Shown piece after piece: positions 10,564 through 21,123 of a DNA stretch of 64,000 nt. Source of the DNA: Gliomastix tumulicola. Its lineage: Eukaryota > Ascomycota > Sordariomycetes > Hypocreales > Bionectriaceae. The translations under genes and the position numbers were made by a program. Below the pieces are notes generated by a model that was given only the letters and a program-made list of their open reading frames with translations, did not search any database and was not told where the DNA came from. Numbering within the stretch: position 1 is the stretch's first letter; every line of letters begins with the position of its first letter. The stretch lies in the NCBI GenBank assembly GCA_001599755.1, contig BCHX01000002.1:496001-560000 (forward strand). Reading direction: 5' to 3'.

Positions 10564-11529
10564 CTACTCGACATCCCCCAGCCCAGCCAACACCTCCGCC
10601 GACGGCGCAAAGAACGTTCCCCCCGTCACAGCCGTCGAATAGTCCAGAATCCGATCATGCTTCCCCTTGGGCTCCCCGACAAACATCCTCCTCAGCATCC
10701 GCTCCGTCACCCACAGACTCTTCGAGTACCCAATGAAATACGTCCCGAACTGGCCCTCCGCCGCGGACCCAAACGGCATGTTATCACGCAGGATATCATG
10801 CTCGCTCCCCTCGTCGTCCTCGACCGTAGTCAGCGTCTTATGCGAGCACTGCTGGCCCGCGGGCGCGTCGCCGAGCTCCATGTTATCGAGCTTCGTGCGT
10901 CCGATGATGGACTCCTGCTTCTCGGCGGGCAGCGCGTTCCAGGCTTCGAGGTCGTGGAGGTACTTCTGCACAACGACGTAGCTCCCGCCCGCGGCATGTG
11001 CATCCTGGTCCTGGGATACCACAGCAGAGCCCAGGGCATCCGCGCCGACGGGATTCGCCGTCCCATCAACAAAACCGAGCAGATCCCGCGCGTCAAAGTA
11101 CCGGAATCCCACCGTCTCGTCGACAACATCAACGGCCCCCTTCAGAGTGCCCATCAGCTGCCGCTCAAACTCGAAGCACAGATCCCGCCGGTCCGAGCGG
11201 ATGTGGAACAAGACGTCCCCCGGCGTCGACACGGTAGCGTGCACGTCGCCCTGCAGCACGGGGAAGGGGCGCAGCTCCGACGGCCGGGGCAGCTTCGTCA
11301 GGGCGTCCCAGATGCCGCTGCCGATGCCGACGGTGCAGGCGAAGTTGGCGCCCGTGGGATCCCGGAAGGCCACGTTCTTGGTGAGACCCTCGATGCCGGA
11401 CAGCGCAGAGCGGATGGTCTGCAGAGCGTCGTGCCCTGGCTTGGCCGTGACGACGAGGAAGGTCGCTGAGCGGGTGAGCGGCGCGTCGACGGACTGGTGT
11501 CGGCAGGCGCCGGTGAAGCTGGTAGACAT
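10564..11529 (-). CDS. DyP-type peroxidase (YfeX-like), no signal peptide
   Basis: Single exon, 321 aa from the ATG at 11529. The open frame continues upstream to an ATG at 11592, but that extension is not family-like. The DyP hallmark GXXDG is present as GFVDGTANP, with the distal Asp. A His in SEHDILRDNMPFG fits the proximal haem ligand, and GTYFIGYSKSLWVTERMLRRMF matches the family C-terminal block. DyP enzymes bind haem b and use H2O2 to oxidise bulky substrates. No secretion signal or TAT motif is visible, so it is probably cytosolic, unlike the secreted fungal DyPs. Convergent with the ACS transporter. Its compactness and lack of introns leave open an origin by transfer from bacteria. 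Confidence 0.85.
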   Translation of the reverse strand: MSTSFTGACRHQSVDAPLTRSATFLVVTAKPGHDALQTIRSALSGIEGLTKNVAFRDPTGANFACTVGIGSGIWDALTKLPRPSELRPFPVLQGDVHATVSTPGDVLFHIRSDRRDLCFEFERQLMGTLKGAVDVVDETVGFRYFDARDLLGFVDGTANPVGADALGSAVVSQDQDAHAAGGSYVVVQKYLHDLEAWNALPAEKQESIIGRTKLDNMELGDAPAGQQCSHKTLTTVEDDEGSEHDILRDNMPFGSAAEGQFGTYFIGYSKSLWVTERMLRRMFVGEPKGKHDRILDYSTAVTGGTFFAPSAEVLAGLGDVE

Positions 11530-12211
11530 GGTCCTGCAGTTCCAGCGATGAGCGTGTGATTTTTCTATATGCAGTCTGAAGACTCGATACATGGCTCGTG
11601 AGGATGTCGAGGATGGACGGACGGACGGTGAAGCGGGATGACATTGGCTCTAGTAACGAGGGCAGGCATTGGGAGACGGCGCCAACTTAAACACATCGAG
11701 CGCCATGATGACGCATTCGGCTTCTTTTATCCGTATTTCTAGATTCCTCACTCTTCTAGACCATTTCTCAGAAAACTAGAATTTCACAAGACGAGATGGG
11801 GACATCATACCGAGACCGTAGAGTCGGCATCCTCAAGTCAGGCTGTTGTCGGTTATGGCCATTGCACAGCGTATATGCGCCAAAGCTGTCTTACAAACTC
11901 CAATGAGGCCCAGACTGCGCCGAAAGGTGGCTTATTGGTGATGCCGATAATTATGCAACGAGACGGATTCACTGTATTAAACAACACTACGGATCCGCAA
12001 ACTTCATATCCCAGTTTCCCTGTTAGTAGATTACATGTGATACGTCTCCGACCGATCCTGCTTTTGGGTTAAAGAAAAGAAACAGAGCGCAACAGAAAGG
12101 AATATCAACGTGGTCAGTCTTCGTGTTCCAGTCAGATCGCCAGCCAACCCGGTGTTCCTAGGTGGCAGCTTAGCAAAAGACAGACAAGCAGTCAGTCTGT
12201 TTGGGCCGCAT
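11530..12211. other. intergenic, no gene seen
   Basis: Promoter side of the DyP gene and 3' flank of the branchpoint-binding protein gene. Nothing coding is supported. Confidence 0.5.
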
Positions 12212-14316
12212 CTAAGCACCAGGAGGAGGAGGCGGAGGCGGCTGATCACTCGGGGGAGGCGGCGGCGGATAGTCGCCCGGCGGCGGTGGAGGGGGCGCAT
12301 CTCCAGCGGGAGGCGGGGGAGGAGCACCTCCGTACTGCTGGATCAGAGCGCTGATATTATCCAGACTGGGAGGAGCGCCAGGGGGAGCACCGTGAGAGAT
12401 GCCAGGCGGCGCACCCATACCAGGAGGAGCCCCCATGCCAGGCGGCGCACCATAGCCTCCATAGCCAGGATATCCAGGGTAGCCGTTGGCTGTCCCAGGA
12501 GCCTGGTACGGGGCCTGGTGCTGCTGCTGCTGCTGGTTCTGCTGCTGCCAGGGAGGAGCACTGCCAGTTGGGCCATTGCCATTGCCATTGCCATTGCCAT
12601 AGCCTCGACCGCCGCCATACGAGTCATCGCGGTTCTCGTCACGGCGGTTGTTGCGGTCTCGTGCCCAAGGAGGCGCAGACGATCCACCATCGTTCGACTC
12701 CTGGTTGCGGCTTCGCCAAGGAGCAGGCTCTCCGGTCGGGCCGCGCTGCCAGGGCTTGTGGCTTTCTCCGCCATTGGTGCCGTTGCTTGGGCCAGCCTCG
12801 ATGCGAGCAGGGGGGGCAGAGCCTCCACCAAGTTCTTGCATGAGTTGCTACGTAATTGTCAGTACCGAAGAATCAATATTGCTACCGAATGGGAGTTGCT
12901 CACCTCCATCTCGCGATCGACAGCGTCGCCGCCGCCAGGTCGACCACCAGGGGCGGGGGGAGGACCATTGCGCCAGTTGGCACCCCTCTGGCGGTCAGGG
13001 CAGTCGCGAGCCATGTGGCCAGCGTTACCGCAGACACGGCAGATGATGCTGGCCGTATAGTTCTGACGTTCAGGGCAGTCATACTTGCGATGTCCTATCT
13101 TGCCACAGTTCTGACACGCCTGGTTCTCGTCGTCTCGAAGGGTACCGTTCAGGGCAGCAAGCTCTCGGAGCTGGTTACGCTTGAGTTCGTTCTGGCCCTC
13201 GGGGATGGAAGCCGCCTGTGGAATTGTTAACAAGCCGTGATGCGAGAGGCGCAAGGGGGACACTCACAGTCTCGATGACGTTGTGGATCAGCTGCTTGGC
13301 CTTGATGATTTTCTCCTCGGTGTCGGCCATGATCAGACAGTGCAGATCCTCCTCCTGGTTGCTAGAATGGGCAGCATCGGAGCCACCCTTGCCCTCCTTG
13401 ACGGAGCCCTTGCCACGGATGGCAATCTTGGCACCAGAGTCGCCTTCCATCTTCTTCAGAGTATTACCACGGGGTCCGATAAGTAAGCCAACTTTAGTAC
13501 GAGAAAAGCTAGGTGTTAGTATGCGGTTATTCTCAAACGAGGCATTCGTGTGCATGACTGTCCCGAGCTTCGACGACACTCTCAAGACACAGGTAGTAGC
13601 AGTGAGTCTGGCCAGGACGGCCACACGGGGAGGGAGTTGGTTAGGATCGGGAGGTTAGCAATCATACTGAAGTTAATTTCTGGGTAGTCGTTCACAGGCA
13701 CGTAGACCTTCTCCTGGGTCTTGGTGGGCCTGCGGTAGTCCTGGGGCGGATGGTAGTTAGGAATCGTCTTCATGGCCTTTTCGATGAGCTTGTGGCGCTC
13801 GTCCTCCAGGCGCTTCCTGTATCGGTATTCGCGGGTGTTGATACGTCGGCCGTGGTTGTCGTACTGGGGCGGAGGCGAGGGGGATCTATGTTTGTTAGCG
13901 AAGCGCTCGTCTTGGGACGCGCAAAATCAGTCTTACCTGTCACCATCAGCAGGAACGACATCGTCGATGCGAAGCTTCTGGCTGATCTCCTCGATGCGCA
14001 GGTGGAGCGTATACGCCTCGAGCTGCTCGCTGGTCATGGACGAGAGAATCGCAGTCGGCAGCCCCATCAGACCGGCGGCCTTGTTCTCGGCAGCTTCACC
14101 CCATCGATTGCGCTTCTTGCGGCGCCGGGGACCGTCCGCCTCGCTTCGGGGCTCGGGGTCGCGACCGCGCTTGAGATCGACGACGTCGGACACGGGCGCT
14201 GGGGGAGGCGTCGGTGCGCTGCCGTTCTCGGAGACCTCCTCGTCGCCTCCGAAGCGGCGACGATTCCCCAGGGGAATGTTGTTCGAGCCGGTGATGCCTT
14301 GGTTTCTCCACGCCAT
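12212..14316 (-). CDS. branchpoint-binding protein BBP (SF1/Msl5)
   Basis: Five exons on the minus strand: 14316-13937, 13885-13668, 13491-13268, 13215-12904, 12847-12212; introns of 51, 176, 52 and 56 nt. Product 589 aa. Residues about 70-115 carry the RKKRNRWG motif that binds the U2AF large subunit and the SF1 helix-hairpin region. A KH-QUA2 domain follows (YVPVNDYPEINF-IGLLIGPRGNTLKKME), with the GPRG loop. Then come two CCHC zinc knuckles (CQNCGKIGHRKYDC and CRVCGNAGHMARDC). The C-terminal third is rich in Pro, Gly and Gln and ends in poly-Pro. In the commitment complex this protein recognises the intron branch site in the nucleus. The second intron, inside the KH domain, is over three times longer than the others. 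Identification is firm. Confidence 0.95.
12577..12600. repeat. hexanucleotide repeat (GCCATT)n inside BBP
   Basis: Tandem hexamers encode an alternating Gly-Asn run (GNGNGNGN) in the C-terminal low-complexity tail. This is a likely slippage-prone, length-variable tract. Confidence 0.6.
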
Positions 14317-15201
14317 TGTGTTGTGTTGGTGGTGGTGTTGGTGTGATGGTTGGAAAAGCCAAAATGCGATCGACGACAGGAAACAAAAGCGTGTACATTA
14401 GTCATCGGGCTTGCGGAGAAAGGTTTTCCCGACACGTGGCGCCACTGGTATCTATCTCCAGCCTCGATTGTACTCCCATGTTCTAGAATGAAAAAGTGTC
14501 TACCGGTATTGTGATCTGAAGAGGGGGTAAACCATGATTATGATATATATATCATGGCTATATCTGTTTGACTTGGAACTGCTGCGGGATGAAAGGCAGC
14601 TCTAGGGAGGTTGGGAGGAAGACCTCGGAGTTGGGGACCTACTGGATTGCTTACCCTAGAATCGACCAGCCGACGGGAAAAGATGAATCGTGTAAACCAT
14701 CTTTCTGCCTTACGAACGCTGATTATTTTTGCAATATTTGAGAACATGAGTCATTACACAACCCCGAACCATAACTTATTGATTGTTTGTTGTTACCGGT
14801 GACTAAGGGATGGTGTGAAGGCGATGTGGCTTGGGTGTAAGGTTCAGAGAGACATGCCTACCTAAGTAGTGGCTGTGAGGTTCTTTCCTCAGCGGAAGGT
14901 CAGGTATGTTTCGGAAACTGGTCTTCACTACTAGCATATCACAATGCCCTCAGGGACCGGGCACGACCACGTTGATTTCACAAAATAGGGCATCCAGTTC
15001 TTCAAGATTCTTGGTATAAACGCAAAGACGACGAAAGATGATACAGAAATATACAGGCCCCGGCGGCCGTTCAAAAAAACTCCTCATCGCACAGCATGCC
15101 CATCAGTTCACGACCACGACGAGTCTATGCCACCCGGCCAAACAACAGCAAAAGAAAATCGTGGCAACGGTTCTCATTCAATGCTACGAACCCCAGTTCG
15201 C
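14317..15201. other. intergenic, no gene seen
   Basis: Leader and promoter of the BBP gene and 3' flank of the SYLF gene. AT-rich stretches near 14540-14560 and 14700-14790. No supported coding region. Confidence 0.5.
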
Positions 15202-16975
15202 TCACCGACTCAAATTGACATCCTCAAACTCAACTACCGGCGCCGCGGCCTTGGGCAGGTTGCGCGGCGGCAGCGCAGGCGGCGGGCCCTTGGGCAGATC
15301 GAGCGTCTCGAGCCCCTCCCGGATGGTGCGCTCCTCAGCCACGTCGTCCAGATCGAGCCTCGTGCTCGGGCCGTAGTCGCTGGACCTTCTGCGGAAGACG
15401 ATGCCGCCGGCCGGGTTCGGCTTGAAGTAGTCGCTGCCCTGGCGCGACTGGGTGGCCCTGCTCTGCGGGCTGTACTCGGAGGTGAGGCGGCTCGAGTTGC
15501 CGTAGTAGCTGGACACGGTGTTGGTGCGCTCGATGTCGAAGATGTCGCTGTACGGGCTGCGGTCCTCCTCGGCGCAGTAGACCCGGGACGGGGAGCCGCT
15601 CTGCGTGGGCGTGGGCGGGTTGGACGTCTGCGTCGCGGCGTCCGAGTACGTCGAGTAGGTGTCTGGGCTCCAGCGGGCGCGGGCACTCAACGGCGAGCTG
15701 CTGCGGATGGCGCCGTCGAGGCTGCGGCGGTAGCCATGGTTGGACGTATCCAGCGCCTTGCGGTAGTCGGGCGTATCGAGGCTGCGGCGCTGGGGCGGCG
15801 CGTCCAGGCTCTTGCGGTAGTACGTGTCGAAGGCGGGCGACGACGGCTTGGGATGGTACTCGAACTGCGAGCTCAGCGGGCGCGAGTGCGTGCCGGCCTC
15901 GCGGATCTCGAGCCCCTCCTGCTGCAGCGCGAGCACGCCGTACGGATCCGGGTCGTCGAGCTCGGGGATGCCAAACACACGATCCTCTCCCGGCGGGAGC
16001 ACGTCGAAGTCGCCCGGGGCCGGGTCACCGCTCAGCTGCTTGAGCAGGGCGACGTCGATATCCGTCTGGCCCTCGGCGGCGCGGAGCGTCTCCATGAGCA
16101 TGTTGAGCTCGGGCGGCGGGTGGCGCACTTTGCCCGCGAGGATGTCCATGACGCCGATGTCCTGCCCGTAGAAGCGCGCGTTCTCGTCGGTGCGCTCGAT
16201 GACGACGGTGCCGTCGACCTGGACGCCCGCGTAGAAGCCCCTGGACTTCAGATATGTGAACACGGGTCGGTTGGCCTCCTTCCACTTGCCGTCGTTCTCG
16301 AGCACGCCGCCGACACCCACGGGCCCAGCGACAGCGCTCACCTCGCCGCCGATCGTGGCTCTGACCTTGGTGAAGGCCTCGAGGGCCTTGCGGTTGTTGA
16401 TGACGAGCACGCAGTCGTAGATGTCGACCCCCACGAGGAAGCCGAGCCCGGCCGTGTGCAGCATGATGCCTGACGGGGGCGACCAGCTGCCGTCCTCTTT
16501 GCGCGCGACGAGCACGCCCGAGCCGCCGGCGCCCGAGATCCAGAGACCCGTGCGCATGGTCGTGAAGATGGCGAGGCCGACGGCATTCTTGATGACCTCC
16601 TCGGGGATCTTCTTGAGGACGCGCTGGGCACGCTGCGGGCCAGCCTCGCCGGCCTCGTTGCCCACGGGGCGCTCGTCTTCCGTGTAGAAGCCATCCTCTG
16701 GGGTGGTTGTGTTAGTGGCTGAACAAACCAAGGAAGCTTAGGGGTCAAGTCAGAGGAGGGGTGGACGCACTGCAGAAAGACCTCAGGATGCGAGCCGCCT
16801 TGTAGCTCTCAATGTCCAGCGTCGTCGGCCAGAATGCCTCGCTGCCGATGCGGTTCGAGAAGCGGTTGATGGGCGCGCCGAGCTTGTCGACCCAGCCGTA
16901 GACCTTGTCAAACCCCTTCTTGCTCTGCGTCTTGGTCGTCGCCCAGGACGGGATATTCGACTTTACTTTCTGCAT
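15202..16975 (-). CDS. SYLF-domain protein (Ysc84/SH3YL1 family) with long Ser/Pro-rich tail
   Basis: Two exons, 16975-16771 and 16697-15202, intron 73 nt; 566 aa. The N-terminal 290 residues are a SYLF domain: an amphipathic Lys-rich start, YKAARILRSF, KKIPEEVIKNAVGLAIFTTMR, GAGGSGVLVAR, and LGFLVGVDIYDCVLVINNRKALEAF. SYLF proteins bind phosphoinositides and actin at endocytic sites or membranes. The remaining 270 residues are disordered, with repeated RxSLD units (RKSLDAPPQRRSLDTPDYRKALD) and a PPPALPPRNLP stretch. That looks like an SH3 ligand rather than an SH3 domain. Yeast Lsb3/Lsb4 carry a C-terminal SH3 domain, so this protein is of the SH3-less fungal type. Start chosen at the Met that opens the amphipathic helix. 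Confidence 0.88.
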
Positions 16976-17850
16976 CCTGGGCGATGGGGGGATTGGTGCA
17001 GCAAGCAGCAGATGGATGGGAGGAGGTAAGTGTGTGCGTAGAGTCACAGACAAACCTAGAAGGATGTTGCGACCCCGAAAGCCACAGCTGGCAGTGCGTA
17101 AGCCTAGGATCAGAGCGGCCCGCGTAGAGAATGAAGTCCCTGCGTTGAGTTTGTACGGAGGGAAGACGGCAGGGCTAGTGGCGAATAGCCCGGGCGCTTT
17201 AATCCTCCTTCTACCCTTTTAACGTTTGGCAGCGCTGATGCAGGGCGGATAGGTCGGAATCTTACAGAACAGCGGCCGAGGGGCCTCAGCATGATCACTC
17301 AGCAGGTGCCCGTCCCAGATATCATTACGAGGCCCGGTCTCCTCAGGCCCGAAAGAGGGCCGGATCGGGGAGGAATATGGGGTCCTGATATACAGCAGGG
17401 GGGTTGGGCTCTGGTGCAGCTGTGACTACAAGCTGTGCACTGCACAGCTCAGCCAAGCCCAAACGACGCGCGGATCACAATGGCACGATGCTCGGGTGAT
17501 AAAGGCAATGAATCAGGGCTCCGGATGCGTATTCCGCATGGAGGAGCCGCGGTGCGCTTGGTAAGCGTTACGGAATGAAAGGAGGGGCCGACGGGTGATC
17601 TATAAGCACGAGACACAGGGTCTGCCTGAGGGAGTTAAGAGGGCGTTAACCCGACTAAGACACAGATGACGTCCGGAGTTTGAGACAGTATTCGTCACTG
17701 CAACATGTGTCACTGAAGCTGTATTGAAGCTGTGCTCGCTCCTAGCCAACCACATCGACACATGGGAACAAGCATCTTTTATAGCGCCGGCCAGTCCCTG
17801 ATCCTTCTCTCTAATTAGGGGGCAGGCCCTCCAGCCTCCAGGGTCCTCGC
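16976..17850. other. intergenic, no gene seen
   Basis: Promoter of the SYLF gene and 3' flank of the aldo/keto reductase gene. No coding region supported on either strand. Confidence 0.5.
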
Positions 17851-19003
17851 CTAATCCTGCCTGGCCGGATCCAGCACCACCTTATTCCCCGTGATCGCAT
17901 CAATCTCCTCCAGCACCTCGGGCGTCAGCTTGTCCAGGATCCGCAGCGCGCCGACGTTCTCCTCGATCTGCTCGGGCCGGCTCGCGCCCGTGATGACGCT
18001 GCTGACGTTCTCGTTCTTGAGGCACCACGCGACGGCGAGCTGGCTCTGCGAGACGCCCAGCCGGTCCGCGACTGGCTTCAGGCGCCTGACGACCTCGAGA
18101 TCCTTCTTCCAGGTGTCGTCGTCGGACGAGCCGATGCGCGCGCGCATCATCTCGGCGAAGCGCTCCGTGGAGGCACCGAAGCGCGAGTCGGCGGGGGGTT
18201 TGCCGTCGACGACGTCGTTGTACTTGCCCGAGAGGATGCCCATCTTGATCGGCGAGTAGGTGGTCAGGCCGAGGCCGAAGTGCGAGTACAGGCGCTGGAA
18301 CTGGCCCTCGACCTTGTGGCGGAACATCATGTTGTACTGCGGCTGCTCGACGATGGGCGGGATGAGCTTGAGCTCCTTGGCGATGCCGACCTGCCTAATG
18401 TCAGTGGGACGTGAGCATGATACATGAAGGGGGGTTTGGACTTACAGCCTCAGCAATCTCGTCGGCTCCCCATTCGGACGTCCCCCAGTAGAGCGCCATG
18501 CCCTTGTCGATGACATAGTTGTAGGCGCGCACCGTCTCCTCAATGGGTGTGAGGCGGTCCGGGCGATGCGCGTACACGAGGTCGACGTACCGCAGCTGCA
18601 GGCGCTCGAGCGACGCCTCCAGGGCTTCGATGACGTGCTTGCGCGACTGCCCATGGTTGTTGACGAGGATCTCGCCGTTGACGGCGCCCCAGTTGATCTC
18701 TGCGCGCGCAATTAGCATAGTTGCTGGCCCCGTCGTGATGACCAGGTCGCTCCGCTTCCAGCCAAAGTGCTTGATGGCCTTGCCCATGACCACCTCGGAC
18801 TGGCCCGCGCTGTAGTTCTCCGCGTTGTCAAACAGGTTGATGCCCAGATCGTACGCCTTCTTCATGCACGCAAACGACGACTCATCGTCCGCGTAGCCGC
18901 CGTATGTCATCCAGCCGCCCAGACTGATGGCCGAGACGTGGAGGCCCGACCGTCCGAGGCGGCGGTAGATCATGCCGGTGTTTCTGGGCTCAGGGTGCGT
19001 CAT
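17851..19003 (-). CDS. aldo/keto reductase, Kv-beta (AKR6)-like, with insertion replacing catalytic Lys
   Basis: Two exons, 19003-18446 and 18390-17851, intron 55 nt; 365 aa. The fold markers are clear: RLGRSGLHVSAISLGGW, LFDNAENYSAGQSE (catalytic Asp59 and Tyr64), HRPDRLTPIEETVRAYNYVI, YWGTSEW and VITGASRPEQIEEN. The family reduces aldehydes and ketones with NADPH; fungal members resemble potassium-channel beta subunits. The expected VITTK segment that supplies the catalytic Lys reads VITT, then eleven extra residues (92-102), then INWGAVNG. No Lys is present there. The extra 33 nt contain a branch-like TGCTAAT and a GCGCAG, as if part of an intron had become coding. As written the product may be a pseudoenzyme. 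Confidence 0.85.
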
Positions 19004-19581
19004 GGTGATGTGTCGATGTGAGTTGACTGACTGTTGGTGAGGTGTTGATGGACTCAGAGACAACAGCGAGACGGCGTCTTCTTATCCTTGAGGCTTCACA
19101 GCTCCAGACAACTGAAGCTATTCCAAGCCATCCAAGAAATCTCTTCCAATGACGCCTTTGGCTGCCCCCTCCCCCTAATCTTCTCCCCCCCGCACCGATC
19201 TCTCTCGGGGATTCGTTCGGCCCCTCCACGGCCACCGCCCACAACAGGAAAACCGTGGCGGGAAACTAAGCTCCAAGCGGATGGAGCGGCCGATGGATGT
19301 GCGTTTCTTTAGCCATCCTCGCCGTGTGTGTCATACCGAAGGGGAGCGTTGAGCGATCAGCCGGGGGGGAAGTTGGCAGACGGGCGGTCGGATCATGGTC
19401 GGAGGGATTGAGAGGAGGGAGAGTGGGAGGTTGGAAAGATGGCGGCCGTTTGTCGGGGGCGGACTTCCTTATGTAGAGGTGAATTTCATTTCAGAGTCGC
19501 CGGGGTGAGTCAACGGCGAGGGGGAAATGGCGCCGGCGTTTGGGGTTGATTTTGGTCTAGTATCTGGTATCTACACCGCAT
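19004..19581. other. intergenic, no gene seen
   Basis: Promoter of the reductase and 3' flank of the GH43 gene; G/C-rich, no coding signal. Confidence 0.5.
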
Positions 19582-21123
19582 TTAGGGCCTCGCTACAGAA
19601 ACATCGTCGAATGTCGCCGTCCCAGAGACAAACACACCATTCGCTCCTCCTGTCAGCGTTCCATCCGTCGCGCTGACAATTGCAGTATCCAAGTCGTCGA
19701 CAAACACCTGGATCTCATCGCTAATAGCGACAACCCTCACATGATGGTCAACGCCAGCCTCATATGTCGCTGTACTCTGCCCCAGCACGCTCTCAGCACC
19801 ACCGTCGGTGATACCAACTTCGACACCCTCCTCATTGAGGCGAGCCCAATAGAATGCCCCGTCAGCCGGCTCCAGCCCAGACGCCCGAAAGACTAATCCC
19901 GGAGTCGACGACGCAAAGTCGGCCGAGACGACAGCATCAAACACAACATCCGTAAAGTTGGTATCCAGCATCGCAAAGCCCTCCCCCTTCCCAACAAGCC
20001 TCTGCTCCTCAACCGCCCACTCCCCCGAGGCCTTCCAAGCAATCATCTTCCCGTCTGAGAAGTTGTCCCGCACCAGCATCTCCACGTTCCGGATCGTCCC
20101 GTCCTCCTCAAAGTACATTCTGTCATAGCACGTCACGCGGTGGTTCCCGTTCGTCTCGCTCAGCGGCCGGCGATGGTACGTCATGTACCAGATGTCCGTC
20201 CCCGGCACATGGAACACGCCGTTATGCCCGCTGCCCCGCGCCACGGCGCTGTCCTGCTGCAGGATCCTCGCGATGCGGTCAAAGGGACCCAGGGGATTGT
20301 CTGCCATGGCGTACGATACTGAGTAGTCTGGGCCCGTCCAGCCGCCCTCGGACCACATGAAGTAGTACACGCCGTTGCGCTTGACCATCTGCGAGCCCTC
20401 GACGTAGTTCTCTGGGGTGATCTCCTTGAATGTTGTGCCGTCGTCGAACGTGCCTAGCGAGATCATGTCCTCGTTGAGCTTGGCCACGTTGGCGTGCGAG
20501 TGGCCGCCGTAGTAGATGTACGCCTGTCCGTCGTCGTCGATGAAGACGTCCTGGTCGATTGGCTGTGCGCCGTTGTAGAAGTCACCGATCAGCGGCTCAC
20601 CCAGGGCGTCGATGTAGGGACCTTCGGGGCTGTCTGCCACAGCGACGCCAATGCCGCCCACGAGACCCTGCTCGATCTCGTCGATGAGGATGTCATTGGC
20701 GCCAAAGTAGAGGTAGTACTTCCCATTGCGCGAGATAGCGGCGGGTGCCCACAGCGCCTTGTGCGCCCAGGGGATGTCCGCGATGGACAGCACGTTCGGG
20801 TGCTTGGTCCAGTTGACGAGGTCCGGGCTCGAGAAGGCGTCCATGAAGGTCTGCGCCTCGTACACGTCCGAGTAGGTCGGGAAGACCCAGTACTCGTCGT
20901 TGTAGAACTCGGTGTCCGGGTCTGCGTACCAGCCGTCGATGAACGGGTTGCCCGCCTCGGAGGTTTGGAAGTCTGGGACGGGGAGGTCAGCCTGTTTGGA
21001 GGGGGCGGCAGCCGTCAAACGAGTCCCGAGGAGGAGGCTCATGATGGCCTGACCGAGGGGGGAAGAGCCCCAGGCGGAGGTGTTGAAGCTGGGCATGGCT
21101 GGATGGTCGAGGGAGATGGCCAT
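19582..21123 (-). CDS. glycoside hydrolase family 43 protein with C-terminal beta-sandwich domain
   Basis: Single exon, 513 aa from ATG 21123 (context ACAATGGC). A second in-frame Met at 21099 is possible. A weak hydrophobic stretch ending in LTAAAPS may be a secretion signal. The GH43 five-blade propeller begins at NPFIDGWYADPDTEFYNDEYWV, giving the general base Asp. It continues with WAHKALWAPAAISRNGKYYLYFGAND and GPYIDALGEPLI, plus YVEGSQMVKRNGVYYFMWSEGGW with the acid Glu and GSGHNGVFHVPGTDIWYMTYH. Residues about 330-513 form a laminin-G/CBM66-like beta-sandwich. GH43 enzymes cleave arabinan, arabinoxylan or xylo-oligosaccharides; the specific linkage cannot be told here. The open frame runs upstream to 21243, but that part is Arg-rich and not family-like. 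Confidence 0.88.
   Translation of the reverse strand: MAISLDHPAMPSFNTSAWGSSPLGQAIMSLLLGTRLTAAAPSKQADLPVPDFQTSEAGNPFIDGWYADPDTEFYNDEYWVFPTYSDVYEAQTFMDAFSSPDLVNWTKHPNVLSIADIPWAHKALWAPAAISRNGKYYLYFGANDILIDEIEQGLVGGIGVAVADSPEGPYIDALGEPLIGDFYNGAQPIDQDVFIDDDGQAYIYYGGHSHANVAKLNEDMISLGTFDDGTTFKEITPENYVEGSQMVKRNGVYYFMWSEGGWTGPDYSVSYAMADNPLGPFDRIARILQQDSAVARGSGHNGVFHVPGTDIWYMTYHRRPLSETNGNHRVTCYDRMYFEEDGTIRNVEMLVRDNFSDGKMIAWKASGEWAVEEQRLVGKGEGFAMLDTNFTDVVFDAVVSADFASSTPGLVFRASGLEPADGAFYWARLNEEGVEVGITDGGAESVLGQSTATYEAGVDHHVRVVAISDEIQVFVDDLDTAIVSATDGTLTGGANGVFVSGTATFDDVSVARP

Noticed and set aside
6653..11529. Transporter-transporter-peroxidase as a biosynthetic cluster
   Set aside because: No polyketide, peptide or terpene core enzyme, no tailoring set and no cluster regulator nearby.
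12110..13060. 316-aa plus-strand open frame with Ala/Ile repeats
   Set aside because: Antisense to BBP exons and introns; the repeat is the complement of the Gly-Asn and Pro-rich coding tract.
15127..16473. 448-aa open frame on the plus strand
   Set aside because: Antisense to the SYLF gene; Arg/Gly/Val-rich composition typical of a shadow frame in GC-rich DNA, no family motif.
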